Source: Okapia johnstoni (taxonomy: Eukaryota; Chordata; Mammalia; Artiodactyla; Giraffidae). From it: a DNA stretch of 64,000 nucleotides. Positions within the stretch are counted from its first letter, which is position 1. Every line of letters starts with the position of its first letter. Location: contig JAGTYA010000026.1 in NCBI GenBank assembly GCA_024291935.2, forward strand, positions 8,288,001 to 8,352,000. Reading direction: 5' to 3'. Positions 13,001 through 21,428 of this stretch are shown here, piece after piece. Below the pieces are notes generated by a model that worked only from the letters and a program-made list of their open reading frames with translations, was not told the origin of the DNA and did no database searches. A program made the translations under genes and the position numbers.

Positions 13001-16000
13001 GCACTGCCCGGGCCCCGTCCTCCCCCTCCCCTGCCCTGGGGACCCACAGGAGCCCCGGGCAGGGCAGGGCGGAGGGCTGCCCGGACAAGACCTCACCACT
13101 CACATCTGCTGAGAGCGGCTCTGCCCCGTGAGCCTTCGTCCCTTTTGGGGAGAGGTGGGGGCCAGGGCAGCACTCGGAGCATCTGCTATCCTGTAACTGA
13201 GACCTCGGCTGCGTTACTAAGTCATCCTGGCCCTTAGTCTCCCCTCCTCTGGCCACCTCTCCACAAACCTCAGACCTCCCCCCAAACTTTCTGAGGCTCA
13301 GAGAGGTTCAGTGACTGGCCCAAAGCTACCAGCAAGCTTGTGGACAAGATTTCTGAGAAGAGAAATGCCAGAAAGAGGCGAGCAGGGGGCCAGACCCACA
13401 GGACGCAGAGGGGGATGGAGGAGAGGGGGAGACAGGGGCAGGCCCAGGGCTAGCCAGGGTCCCCTGCCCTCTGTCAGGGCACAGCTGCCCTCCTCTCCCC
13501 CAGGCCACAGCCCTCCTTGTGTTCCTGTAAATAATTAATTAGCCCCTGCTTGCTTGTTTGTTTAGCATGAGGAATGCTCCCCCACTGAGATGCATTTATT
13601 GCTGAATAAATTTAAATATCTAATCTTCCCTTCATGAATATTACAGCACCCTAAATAGCGGCCAACATATCCTAAGTGCCTTGGCAAATGGCCCCCATAG
13701 GAGCCTGCCTGCTTCACCGCCGCTGGCTCCGCAGAGGCCCGGCTCCAGCCCCTGCTCTCTCTGGATGCCCTGCCGGCCCTGGCCTTGCTAGGAAGGCGCT
13801 GAGTCGGAGCTGACGCTCCCAAAGGCTGAGAACAGGGCTGTGGAGGCCGCACCGATGGCAGGAGGCTGGGGTAGGCTTCCAGGCAGGGGCGGCAGGGCTT
13901 CTCTGGGGGACGTACCTGGACTGGGGTGGAGAGTCAGGGCTGGAACAGAGAAGGAACAGACGGGGCCCCCAGAGAGCCGCATCTGAGGAGGTGGGGAAGG
14001 AGGCAGAAGAGATCGGGGAAGCAGGAGGATGGGGAGAGCAGGTCTCCAAGGCCACCCTGCTGGACTGGATGCAGACAGTCAGCGGTCAGCCTGTAGGTGC
14101 AGCTGAACGGTCTGCGAGGGGAGAGCTCCCAGACCGCTCAGCAACCAGAGGTCCCCCGAGCAGCCCCTCTGTTGGGAGGGGCATGGGTAGGGGTGGGGAG
14201 GGGCCAGAAGCCAGGCTGCAGGGGGCTGGCAGAGGAGACAGCAGCCAGCGGTAGACAGGACACATTCCTGAAATGTTTGAGTGAGGAGGGCGAACAGCAG
14301 CCAGCCAGCATGGAAGGGCGGCTCGGGGTGGGAACAGAGAGGACAGGGCCTGTCGTGGTCTTTGAGGAAGTAGAGCTGTCCAGCTGTGTGACCTTGGGCA
14401 AGTCTCTCACCCTCTCTGCGCCTCGGTTTCTTCTTTGCTAAAGCAAGAAAAGCGATAGCACAGCCAGGCTGTGAGGACCAAATATGACGGTGAATGTATA
14501 CGGCTCAGCGCCTTGCTCACTAAGAGGCTGAAATTGAGGAGCCGTATCTGGGAGCTTGGGCTTCCCTGGTGGCTCCGTGGTAGGGAGTCCGCCTGTCGAT
14601 GCAGGAGATGCAGGTCCGATCCCTGGGTTGGGAAGATCCCCTGGAGAAGGAAATGGCAACCCACTCCACTCTTCTTGCCTGAAAATTCCCGTGGACGGAG
14701 GAGCCTGGTGGGCCATAGTCCATGGGGTCATGAAAGAGTCAGACACGACTTAGTGACCAAGGAACAACAGCAATAAAAATCTGAGAGCTTAAACTGGAGG
14801 AGCGAGGAGGAGGCTGAGGAGGGAGGCGCCGTGGGCCTCAGGGCCATCTTCCCGCAGGGGAAGGTTCAGCCGTGACTAGCAGAGAGGCATCTGAGGAAGG
14901 CCCTATCGCCCACATGGGCTCAGTCTCCCCAGCAGAGACCCCAGGTTTTCTGCTGTCTTAAGTGGGGCGGGGTCAAGTAGGAGGTTTGGGGGAATGTGGC
15001 CGCGGGCACCAGGAAGGGTTCTGAGGGTCAGTTGGTATGAACTGGGGACACCCCCTAGAAGGCAGGCTTGAGGCCCGGCTGCCCCACGGTCCTAGTAACA
15101 GCCAACGATAGTCAGGTGGGGAGGAAGGGATGGGACCCCCGGAAGCCTCCTGCTTCCGGTCTCCAGGGCTCAGCTTAGCCCAACCTAAGAGCCGGGGCAT
15201 GGCCTGGGGGTCGGAGCGAGGGGAGGTGCGTGTCATGGTGGGAGGCGTGGGAAGGGGCAGTCCTTTGGCCTGTAGCTAAGGCCAGTGGGGCTGGGGGCCT
15301 CCTCAGGGACAGGAGAGCCACAGGCCCTCCCTCGGTTGGGGAAGGGGGCCAGGAGGGGGCCAGGCTGGCTCTGGCTTATTGAGGGGAGGGTGGGCAAGGG
15401 GGTCACTTCGAGCCTGTCCCTCATCTCTGCTTTGGGTGAACGGCTCCCTGGGCACTGTCACGGGAGTCACATGGCCCTGGCCCTGTTCTGGATGCTGGGG
15501 AGACTCCAGTCCAAGGGCTCTGCTGGTGCCAGTTCCTCCTGCCTCCTCCCACCTCATGCCCCCAGGTCAGCCCCAAAGGCCTGGCTGCAGGCCTGTCCAC
15601 TTCTACAGGAAACATTAAGTCCCTGAAACAGATCTCACTGAGCTCCACTTCCACACGGCCCCCTACTGCGGGCCAAGGTCGCCAGCAGGGTGGACAGCAC
15701 TGGGAGATGGCAGGCAACCTGGTGCCAAGTGGATGAGGCCACTGGGGCAGGGCCAGGAGGTCGCCAGAAGGGCCGGCTCAGGCAGGTCCCTGTGCTCACC
15801 CCATATGCCCTGGATGCCACCTCCCATCCACTCCCAGGTGTATACAGGTCGGGTACAGGCCCATACAGTCTCAGTGTCCTAGTAATAGTCAACACTTGAG
15901 TCTCCTTCACTCATGCCAGGCACTGGCTTAAGCACATTACAGGAATTAATTTAATCCTTCCAATATTCCTATGAGGTGGGTACTCGTATTATCTCATTTT

Positions 16001-19000
16001 ACAGATGGGGCAGTTGAGGTCCAGAGAGGTTAAGTGCCCTGGATCACACATCTGGGACTGGCAGAGCTGGTATTTGAACCTAGGTTGCCCAGCTCCACAG
16101 CCCCCGCTGTTGCACATGGCACTGGGTGGTTCTGTGGTACCCCCCATTCAGAACAGACCCAGTCCCAGATTCCCTCCTGGGGATCCCCCAGTTCCTCTAC
16201 CCCTCACCCCCACCCCCACTCCTAGGATGCTCTGGGAAATCACCTGGTGCCATCTCGGGGTGAAGTCTTAGAATTAGGTTTAGTTGGGCTCACTGGCACA
16301 AAAGACAGAAGCAAAGGAGCTGGTCCAGCTGTGGCCCCGGTCCTGAGCTCAGATTTTGAGGGTGGGGCTGTGATGAAGGAACTAGGCCCTCAGTTTGCGC
16401 GTCTGTAAAATGGGGAAACGGCAGTATTTGCTGCTGCAGAGCATTGAGCTCAATGTCCAAGAAGCCCCTGGCACAGGCCTAGGTGCAGTTGGAGCTGGGG
16501 ACCTGCCCGAGGTGGGTGATATTCTCCTGGGGGATGGGGGGAGTGGTCACTGCCCCAATCTTTCTGATGAGGCAGAGGACGCTCTGGGAAAGGGGAAAGG
16601 GCTTGCCAAGCTGCCGTAGCCAATGAAGGGCGAGTCTGGATTTGACTCTTCGCGGGGCCGAGCCCGCCTCTCCCTCGGATCCGCAGCAGCCTAGCGAGGT
16701 CGGGGAGAAGAAGCGTCTCTTTCATGTCTCCTGCCACGCCCACGACGACTTGTTTATCTGGGTCCGGGTCCCCAGGGTCGCTGGTGAGGCCCTAGAGCCG
16801 CCCTCGGATAAACAAGCCCAGGCCCGGCCCCAATTAAGCCAGATGCACTAATGAGGCGGCTCGTTAACGAGTTTGGGTGCGCGCCCAGAGACACCTGCGC
16901 GGCCTGGACCACCCTCCCGCGTGGCACAGGAAGGAGCTGGAAGACCTAGCTCAAGGCCCCCATCGGATCGGCCTCTTGTGTCTAGGTGGCCTCAGTGCCC
17001 GCGTATGTAAAGTGGGTCTTAAGAGTTTTTTAATGGCAACCCATTCCAGTAGTCTTCCCTGATAGCTCAGTTGGTAAAGAATCCACCTGCAATGCAGGAG
17101 ACCCCAGTTGGATTCCTGGGTCAGGAAGATCTGGAGAAGGGACAGGCTACCCACTCCAGTATTCGTGGGCTTCCCTTGTGGCTCAGCTGGTAAAGAATCG
17201 GCCCGCAATGTGGGAGGCCTGGGTTCGATCCCTGGGTTGGAAAAGGGAAAGCCTACCCACTCCAGTATTCTGGCCTGGAGAATTCCATGGACTATAGTCC
17301 ATGGGGTCGCAGAGTCGAACACGACAGGGCGACTTTCACTTTCCAGTAGTCTTGCCTGGAGAATCCCATGGACAGAAGAGCCTGGAGGGCTACAGTCCAT
17401 GGGGTCGCAAGAGTCGGACATGACTTAGCGACTAAACCCACTACCAAGAGTTTGTAAAGCGGGTCCGAGAGAGCCTCGCCTTGGGAGGTCGGCGTTCGGA
17501 TCCCGGGCTCCTCCCGCGAAGGTGGCGACTGGCAGCGGGCTCCGCTGCCGGGAGGGCGGATTTTCCCCCTAGTCGGGCTCGGGCTGCGGATCCTGTCGCT
17601 CAGATCCGCCTCCCGCATCCCAGCGCCGCCTCTGCCCGGGGAGACCGCAGCCCCACCTGCGCCCCTGCCGCGAGCCCAGGAAAGAGCAGGGCGGTCGGGG
17701 CGCGCCCCCTGCCGGCGGGTCTGCTCTGGCTCCCGCCGCGGCCCGCTCTGGCCCTCGTCTGCGCCTCGGTTTCCCCAGCTGTGAAACCACTGTGGGACCG
17801 GGAGTGCGGGAAGAGAGTGGAGGGGTGGGGGAGCGTCTGGAGGCCGCGGGAGAAAGGCTCGGGGCCGGGTGATTCCCAGGTGAGTCTGTCCGTGGGCATC
17901 GGCCTTCTCTGTAAAACGTGCTCAGCGGGTGGCGGGGAGCCCCACGACTCATTGCCCGGTCCCCTGCAGTGGACGGCTGCATCCACCGGGCCGCCGGACC
18001 CCTGCTCACCGACGAGTGCCGGACCCTGCAGAGCTGCGAGACCGGCAAGGCCAAGATCACCTGCGGCTATCGGCTGCCGGCCAAGTGTGAGTCCCCGACA
18101 CCCCTACCCCGTGGGAGGCAGACAGGGCGCCTTGTGTAATTGGTGTAACTGGGGATTAGGGGTGCACCCCAGACAGAATTGCTGGTGGCCTCCTCCGGAG
18201 GCACTTAAGGGCCAGGACCTGGCCCCTCCTCGCAGACCCCAGGAAGAAGGTGTGTGGAGAGGATTCGCAGAGGCTGGAGCGGCAAGGACGAAGGGAGGGG
18301 AAGAGCTAAGGAGGCAACAAGCCCATTGTTTCAGCCGGATCCAGACAGAAGTGGGGAGGGGGACTGCGTGGGCCCGCCTGTCTATGCAGGCGTGAATTTA
18401 GGCTCGAGGCCACACTTGTGTGCCCACATGGGTGGGGTCCCTCCCCGCGGAGGATCAGAACTTGGGGAGGAAGGGGCTTGTTTCCTGTCCCCTCCAGGGC
18501 CCAGGGGCTTCCCTGGTGGATCAGCTGGTAAAGAATGCGCCTGCGATGAGGGTGACCTGGGTTCGATCCCTGGATTGGGAAAATCCCCTGGAGAAGGGAA
18601 CCGATACCCACTCCAGTATTCTGGCCTGGAGAAGTCCAGGGACTATCCATGGGGTCGCACAATCCCTGCATTGGGAAGATCCCCTGGAGAAGGAAATGGC
18701 AACCCACTCCAGTATTGTTGTCTGGAGAATCACGCACAGAGGAGCCTGGCGGGCTACAGTCCATGGGGTTGCAAAGGTCGGACACAACTTCGCGACTAAA
18801 CCACCACCACCACCAGGGCCCAGGCCAGCAGGAGGGAAAGCCCCTGGCCGGTCTGACCTCACTCCTTCCCACAGATGTCATCCACACGGTGGGACCCATT
18901 GCCCACGGAGAGCCGAGCGCCAGCCAGGCTGCCGAGCTCCGCAGCTGCTACCTGAGCAGCCTCGACTTGCTGCTGGAGCACCGGCTCCGCTCAGCGGTGA

Positions 19001-19869
19001 GGGGTGGCGGGGTGGGGCGGAGGGGGCGGGAGGCGGAGCAGAGAGAGACGCTGTCTCCAATCCCTTCTCACTACCCCTCACCCCTAGGCGTTCCCCTGCA
19101 TCTCCACTGGAGTGTTCGGTGAGTGGGGTCTAGTAGAGGAAGGCCGCAGATGGGCGGCGCGTGGGCCGGGACGCCGGGAGGGCTGGAGTGGGGCGGGGCG
19201 GCGCTCCAGACTCACTGGGGCCGACGGTCCGGTCCGCAGGCTACCCCAACGAGGCAGCGGCCGAGGTAGTGCTGACCGCTTTGCGTGAGTGGCTGGAGCA
19301 GCACAAGGACAAGGTGAGGCCTGGGTGCAGCCAAAGGGAGCGGGCAGGGGTGGGCGGCAGGGCGCATGTGACCAGCCCCACCCATCATCGCCAAGGAGTG
19401 TGCAGAGTGCTGGGCACTCGGGGCTCTGGCCTCGCGCTTGCTCTCTGTGCCTTCTCTTTTACTCAGGGCCTGTTTTCCTCCCCTGCGGCTAGGGTACAGG
19501 GCGGTTCGAGAAAGGGATATCAGGGCGCACACCGCGCCACGAACCCCTTCTGTAGCCCGAGCTCTGAACCCGGGTCGAAGAATGCCCCAAGGACAGGGCA
19601 CGGGGAAACCCCACAGGGGCAAGGGTGGTGGCAAGACCCAGGCGCCGGGGCGCCGGCCGCTTCCGCCCAGGCTGAACAGGCCCTGATGCAGGTGGACCGG
19701 CTGATCATCTGCGTGTTCCTGGAGAAGGACGAGAACATCTACCGAGACCGCCTCCCCCACTACTTCCCGGTTGGTAGGTGCCCCCTACCCCCTACCGCGC
19801 CCCGGCCAGCCCCCGTCCCGCCCCGTCCACCCAGGACAGGCTCTCACTGTCCTCTGCCTTCCAGCGTGA
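5479..19869 (+). CDS. MACROD1: MACROD1, mono-ADP-ribosyl-acceptor hydrolase, C-terminal half (7 coding exons)
   Basis: MACROD1 is a macrodomain enzyme, largely mitochondrial, that removes ADP-ribose from acidic side chains and deacetylates O-acetyl-ADP-ribose. Coding exons are 5479-5508, 17970-18086, 18875-18996, 19088-19118, 19240-19313, 19692-19773 and 19865-19869. All have AG/GT borders and compatible phases. The joined frame covers residues 173 to 325 in human numbering. It carries the NSSLLGGGG loop (N174), VDGCIH (D184), the ISTGVFG phosphate loop (G270) and the C-terminal HYFPVA followed by TGA. The first exons (mitochondrial leader and start of the macrodomain) lie upstream of the window. 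The transcript therefore enters at position 1 and ends near 20190. In human the gene FLRT1 sits inside a large MACROD1 intron; no FLRT1 coding sequence is seen here. The family assignment is near certain. Confidence 0.97.
6285..6455. other. Candidate conserved non-coding element
   Basis: A non-repetitive block with GATGATTGGT, a TGTTTAC forkhead core, CGGATAAATCC and A-rich runs in GC-rich surroundings. It retains CpGs. Confidence 0.3.
6907..7112 (+). mobile_element. Bov-tA SINE
   Basis: GCTTCCCAGGTGGCGCTAGT, GGTTCGATCCCTGGGTTGGG and the CACTCCAGTATTCTTGCC to GACACAACTGC tail are diagnostic. The element ends in a CA-rich tail. Confidence 0.95.
7150..7715 (+). mobile_element. L2 LINE 3' portion
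   Basis: Phrases typical of the L2 3' end occur in order: CTGCTCAAAACTCTTCC, CAGGGCCTTTGCACTGGCTC, TTGTCTGTCTCCCC, GTGCTCAATGAATGGTTGATG. Divergence is high, as expected for an ancient element. Confidence 0.75.
7996..8076. other. Candidate conserved non-coding element
   Basis: A short CpG-retaining block with TTTAACGCCGGCCGAG, GAGATTTATGG and GCTAATGTGATTGG. Confidence 0.25.
9370..9600. other. AT-rich, CpG-retaining candidate enhancer
   Basis: About 230 bases of unique sequence keep many CpGs (ACTCGGCGATAAGGAGCCGG, GTATCGGAGCG) together with CAATTA, CAATTATTCATC and GGGATAATAAATG. The mix is unlike the flanking intron and matches no repeat that I know. Confidence 0.4.
9905..10030 (+). mobile_element. 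L2 LINE fragment
   Basis: CACGGGGCCTTTGCACATGC and the following CTGTTCCC...CTCCTCTGCCC match the L2 segment seen more fully at 7150-7715. Confidence 0.5.
10037..10098. repeat. CA/CACT microsatellite
   Basis: A run of (CA)n of about 30 bases is followed by CACT-interrupted repeats ending (CACT)n. Confidence 0.95.
10776..10951 (-). mobile_element. CHR-type SINE
   Basis: T-rich start, GCTGCACCGGGTCTTAGTCG, CCCTGACCAGGGATTGAACC and GAGTCTTAGCCATTGGACCA: a reverse-oriented CHR element. Confidence 0.85.
11085..11345 (+). mobile_element. L2 LINE fragment
   Basis: AACTTCCCACTGCAGTGGCT and GGGCTCTGCTCAGATGCCAC followed by GGAGGGACCTTCC resemble the L2 3' consensus. Confidence 0.55.
11865..12015. 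other. AT-rich candidate conserved non-coding element
   Basis: Contains TTTTTAATAACAGGAG, TTTTTGCATGATGAATG (POU-like), GTACATAATGAAGCCC and CCGTAATGAATTTC. No repeat signature is seen. Confidence 0.35.
13520..13690. other. AT-rich candidate conserved non-coding element
   Basis: Contains GTAAATAATTAATTAGCC, TTGCTTGTTTGTTTAGC, TGCATTTATTGCTGAATAAA and CATGAATATTAC. It is unique sequence with overlapping homeodomain, POU and forkhead-type words. Confidence 0.4.
14558..14778 (+). mobile_element. Bov-tA SINE
   Basis: GGGCTTCCCTGGTGGCTCCG through GTCAGACACGACTTAGTGAC, with an ACAACAGCAATAAA tail. Confidence 0.95.
15880..16100 (+). mobile_element. MIR SINE
   Basis: GCCAGGCACTGGCTTAAGCA, ATTATCTCATTTTACAGATG, GAGGTTAAGTGCCCTGG and GGTATTTGAACCTAGG occur in MIR order. 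Confidence 0.85.
16735..16885. other. Candidate element with inverted forkhead/GATA-like sites
   Basis: CTTGTTTATC at 16749-16758 and its exact reverse complement GATAAACAAG at 16807-16816 face each other. CCAATTAAGCC and CACTAATGAGG lie just beyond. Confidence 0.4.
17033..17441 (+). mobile_element. Nested Bov-tA SINEs
   Basis: One Bov-tA (head at 17055) breaks off at CCACTCCAGTATTCGT near 17165, where a second complete copy begins (GGGCTTCCCTTGTGGCTCAG) and runs to GACTTTCACTTTCC near 17344. The first copy's tail then resumes at CAGTAGTCTTGCCTGG. Confidence 0.85.
17465..17765. promoter_or_regulatory. Orphan CpG island inside the MACROD1 intron
   Basis: These roughly 300 bases are CpG-dense (GGCGTTCGGATCCCGGGCTC, CGGGGCGCGCCCCCTGCCGG), lie about 200 bases upstream of the exon at 17970 and begin right after the nested Bov-tA SINEs. 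No transcript start is known to me here. Confidence 0.6.
17970..18086 (+). CDS. MACROD1: MACROD1 exon, residues 183-222
   Basis: The exon has acceptor CCCCTGCAG and donor GTGAGT. It encodes [10 protein letters not shown], including Asp184 of the active-site region, through [11 protein letters not shown]. It ends on the first base of the Tyr codon completed at 18875. The 117-nt length keeps phase 1. Confidence 0.96.
18507..18816 (+). mobile_element. Compound Bov-tA SINE
   Basis: The first Bov-tA head and core (18508-18660) run into a second core beginning AATCCCTGCATTGGGAAGAT, giving two copies of the GGAAGATCCCCTGGAGAAGG type of block. The element ends with a CCACCACCACC tail 60 bases before a MACROD1 exon. 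Confidence 0.85.
18875..18996 (+). CDS. MACROD1: MACROD1 exon, residues 222-262
   Basis: The exon has acceptor TCCCACAG and donor GTGAGG. It encodes [18 protein letters not shown] through LEHRLRSA, the central beta strand and following helix of the macrodomain. A compound Bov-tA SINE lies just upstream, ending about 60 bp before the exon. Confidence 0.96.
19088..19118 (+). CDS. MACROD1: MACROD1 exon, residues 263-273 (phosphate loop)
   Basis: This 31-nt exon has acceptor CACCCCTAG and donor GTGAGT. It encodes [10 protein letters not shown]. The glycine of STG is residue 270, which lies in the diphosphate-binding loop of MACROD1. Confidence 0.94.
19240..19313 (+). CDS. MACROD1: MACROD1 exon, residues 273-297
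   Basis: The exon has acceptor GTCCGCAG and donor GTGAGG. It encodes [15 protein letters not shown] through EQHKDK, a macrodomain helix, and ends in phase 0. Confidence 0.95.
19692..19773 (+). CDS. MACROD1: MACROD1 exon, residues 298-325
   Basis: The exon has acceptor TGATGCAG and donor GTAGGT. It encodes [20 protein letters not shown] through HYFPV and leaves one G of the terminal Ala codon. Confidence 0.95.
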
Positions 19870-19893
19870 CGCCGCCCACCCTGACCAGGACTG
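19865..19893 (+). CDS. MACROD1: MACROD1 exon with last codon, stop and start of 3' UTR
   Basis: The acceptor is CCTTCCAG. The first two bases complete Ala325, followed by TGA at 19867-19869. The exon continues non-coding to a GTAAGC donor at 19894, so the stop codon lies only 24 bases before the last exon junction. That is well inside the distance tolerated by nonsense-mediated decay. Confidence 0.9.
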
Positions 19894-20047
19894 GTAAGCA
19901 GGGCCTGGCCCTCCATGTGGCTGCCCACTAACCTCGTGCCCACTAACACCCGCTCACCCCCACGCAGGGAAGGAAGCCAGGGAGGCAGCCTGGGAGGCCA
20001 AGGGCGGCCCACGGGCCACTGCTCTGACCTCTCGTCTTTGCCTGCAG

Positions 20048-20190
20048 ACTCCCCTGGGCCTGCCAGACCACGCTCCCAGCTCTAAGAAGTCTCCGAAGCC
20101 TGCAGTGGGGCCTGGGGGGGACCACCCTATTCTTTCCCTACACCCCCTGCCCTGTCAGGAGCCTCCTAATAAAGACCACTACTGCTGCAG
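20048..20190 (+). other. MACROD1: MACROD1 terminal 3' UTR exon
   Basis: The exon follows a TTTGCCTGCAG acceptor and contains no coding frame. It carries the poly(A) signal at 20168-20173. The downstream border is an estimate of about 15-20 bases after the signal. Confidence 0.75.
20168..20173 (+). terminator. MACROD1 poly(A) signal AATAAA
   Basis: This is a canonical AATAAA about 300 bases after the stop codon, the only one in the terminal exon. A GT-rich stretch (GGTCCGACTG) follows at the distance usual for a downstream element. Confidence 0.85.
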
Positions 20191-20338
20191 GTCCGACTGT
20201 CCCAGCTCTGCTGGGGGTGAGGGAGGTAGCCTAGATGTGGACAGCTGCTTTGGCATCAAGGGGCTGGCGAGAGCTCTTGGTGAGCCAGGCAGGGGGAGGC
20301 ACGAGGTTGACAGCAGAGGTGGGCAGCAGCACGTCACA

Positions 20339-20344
20339 TTTATT
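20339..20344 (-). terminator. Candidate distal OTUB1 poly(A) signal AATAAA
   Basis: A canonical AATAAA on the - strand lies about 890 bases after the OTUB1 stop. It would end the transcript about 130 bases short of the convergent MACROD1 3' end. Confidence 0.5.
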
Positions 20345-21084
20345 GAGGGCCTGCCCCCAAGAAGCTCACAGCCTGGGGGCTGAGACCCCACATGTGCCGG
20401 GGAGAGGGCGGGAATGAGACGAGGTGAAAGCGGAAAGGAAGGCAATGCAGACACCGTGGCCCAAGCAGTGGGGGTGCAAAGCAGGCACAGGCAGGGGGCC
20501 AAGGGGAGCAGAGTGGGGGAACGGTGGCCCGGAGAGCCCCGCTCGACCTGAGGCTAGACCTGGGGACGGGGGCCCACGCACAGGCTGGAGGACTGCCCCT
20601 CCCCCACCTGGCTGGCACCATCTGGGGTGCCCTTGGGTGCCCCGGCGCCTCCCCCTGCCCTGAGCCAGGCTGCAGCATCATGCTGTCTCTCTCCACCCAG
20701 GACTCCAGCACGCAGAGCCCTGATTGAGGGCAGGTGGCCGGGGCTCCGGCCAGGACAGCAGGGTGGGGGCAGGGCCCAGGAGAGAGCGGCTAGAAGCTTT
20801 GGTGCGCCTGGGTTCCCGGGCGAGGCTCCGAGGACCTTCCACGTCCCCAGGGAAACCCCTGGCCAGCTAAACAGGGAAGGGATGGAGGCCTGAAGGGAAG
20901 GAAGCAGAACCCCAATAACCAGGAAGGGTCCCCGAGAGGCCCAGACCCCTCAAAACTGCTCCTGGTGGGGAGGTTTGGGGGTGGACAGTGAAAGGCCAAG
21001 AGGCAGCCACCTGAGGGGAAGGGGGGCAGCCAGACACAGAACAGCCAGGGGGGCAGCAGCCGAGCAGGGACACGCACACACGCG

Positions 21085-21230
21085 GCTCACCACCAGCGTC
21101 CCCTTTAATAAAACACGGGAGGTCGTGTGACAGGGAAGGGGTGGGGGAGTGAAGTATGACCATTTACAACCACAAAAAAACCTCTGTACATGTCTAGCGC
21201 CTGGCAGAGGGGCGGGCAGGCCGGGCAGCC
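21085..21230 (-). other. OTUB1: OTUB1 3' UTR (short form)
   Basis: This is the sequence from the stop codon to just past an ATTAAA at 21109-21104 (- strand). A longer form could extend to the AATAAA at 20344-20339. Which one is used cannot be read from sequence. Confidence 0.65.
21104..21109 (-). terminator. OTUB1 proximal poly(A) signal ATTAAA
   Basis: ATTAAA, the most common variant signal, occurs on the - strand 122 bases after the stop. Confidence 0.6.
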
Positions 21231-21428
21231 CTATTTGTAGAGGATGTCGTAGTGTCCAGGCCGGTAGAGAAGGTAGACTTTGGGCTCGGAGCCCTCGGGG
21301 AAGATGTGGGGGTTGGTGGTGCCGCCCTCGCCGCGGTCCATGTACTCCACCTGGATGGAGACGCTGAGCGCCTGGGCCAGTGCGATGATGTGGATGTGGT
21401 CGCTCTCCTTGCACATGGGCTCCACCTC
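21231..21428 (-). CDS. OTUB1: OTUB1 exon 7, residues 207-271, catalytic His265
   Basis: The exon encodes EVEPMCKESDHIHIIALAQ through YRPGHYDILYK and TAG at 21233-21231. His265 completes the catalytic triad. The acceptor is GCCGCAG. Confidence 0.97.
   Translation of the reverse strand, partial: EVEPMCKESDHIHIIALAQALSVSIQVEYMDRGEGGTTNPHIFPEGSEPKVYLLYRPGHYDILYK

Larger units (their letters stand above)
5509..17969 (+). other. MACROD1 12.5-kb intron
   Basis: The intron lies between the 30-nt microexon and the residue 183-222 exon. It holds Bov-tA, CHR, L2 and MIR repeats, a CA microsatellite, several non-repetitive AT islands in GC-rich surroundings and an orphan CpG island near its 3' end. No further exon could be supported. 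Confidence 0.8.

Noticed and set aside
14558..14778. tRNA gene suggested by GGTTCGATCCC boxes
   Set aside because: These are the B-box relics of Bov-tA SINEs; the cloverleaf does not close and many dispersed copies exist.
17481..18395. 304-codon open frame over the CpG island and MACROD1 exon
   Set aside because: It runs through the true MACROD1 exon in the wrong frame and owes its length to GC richness.
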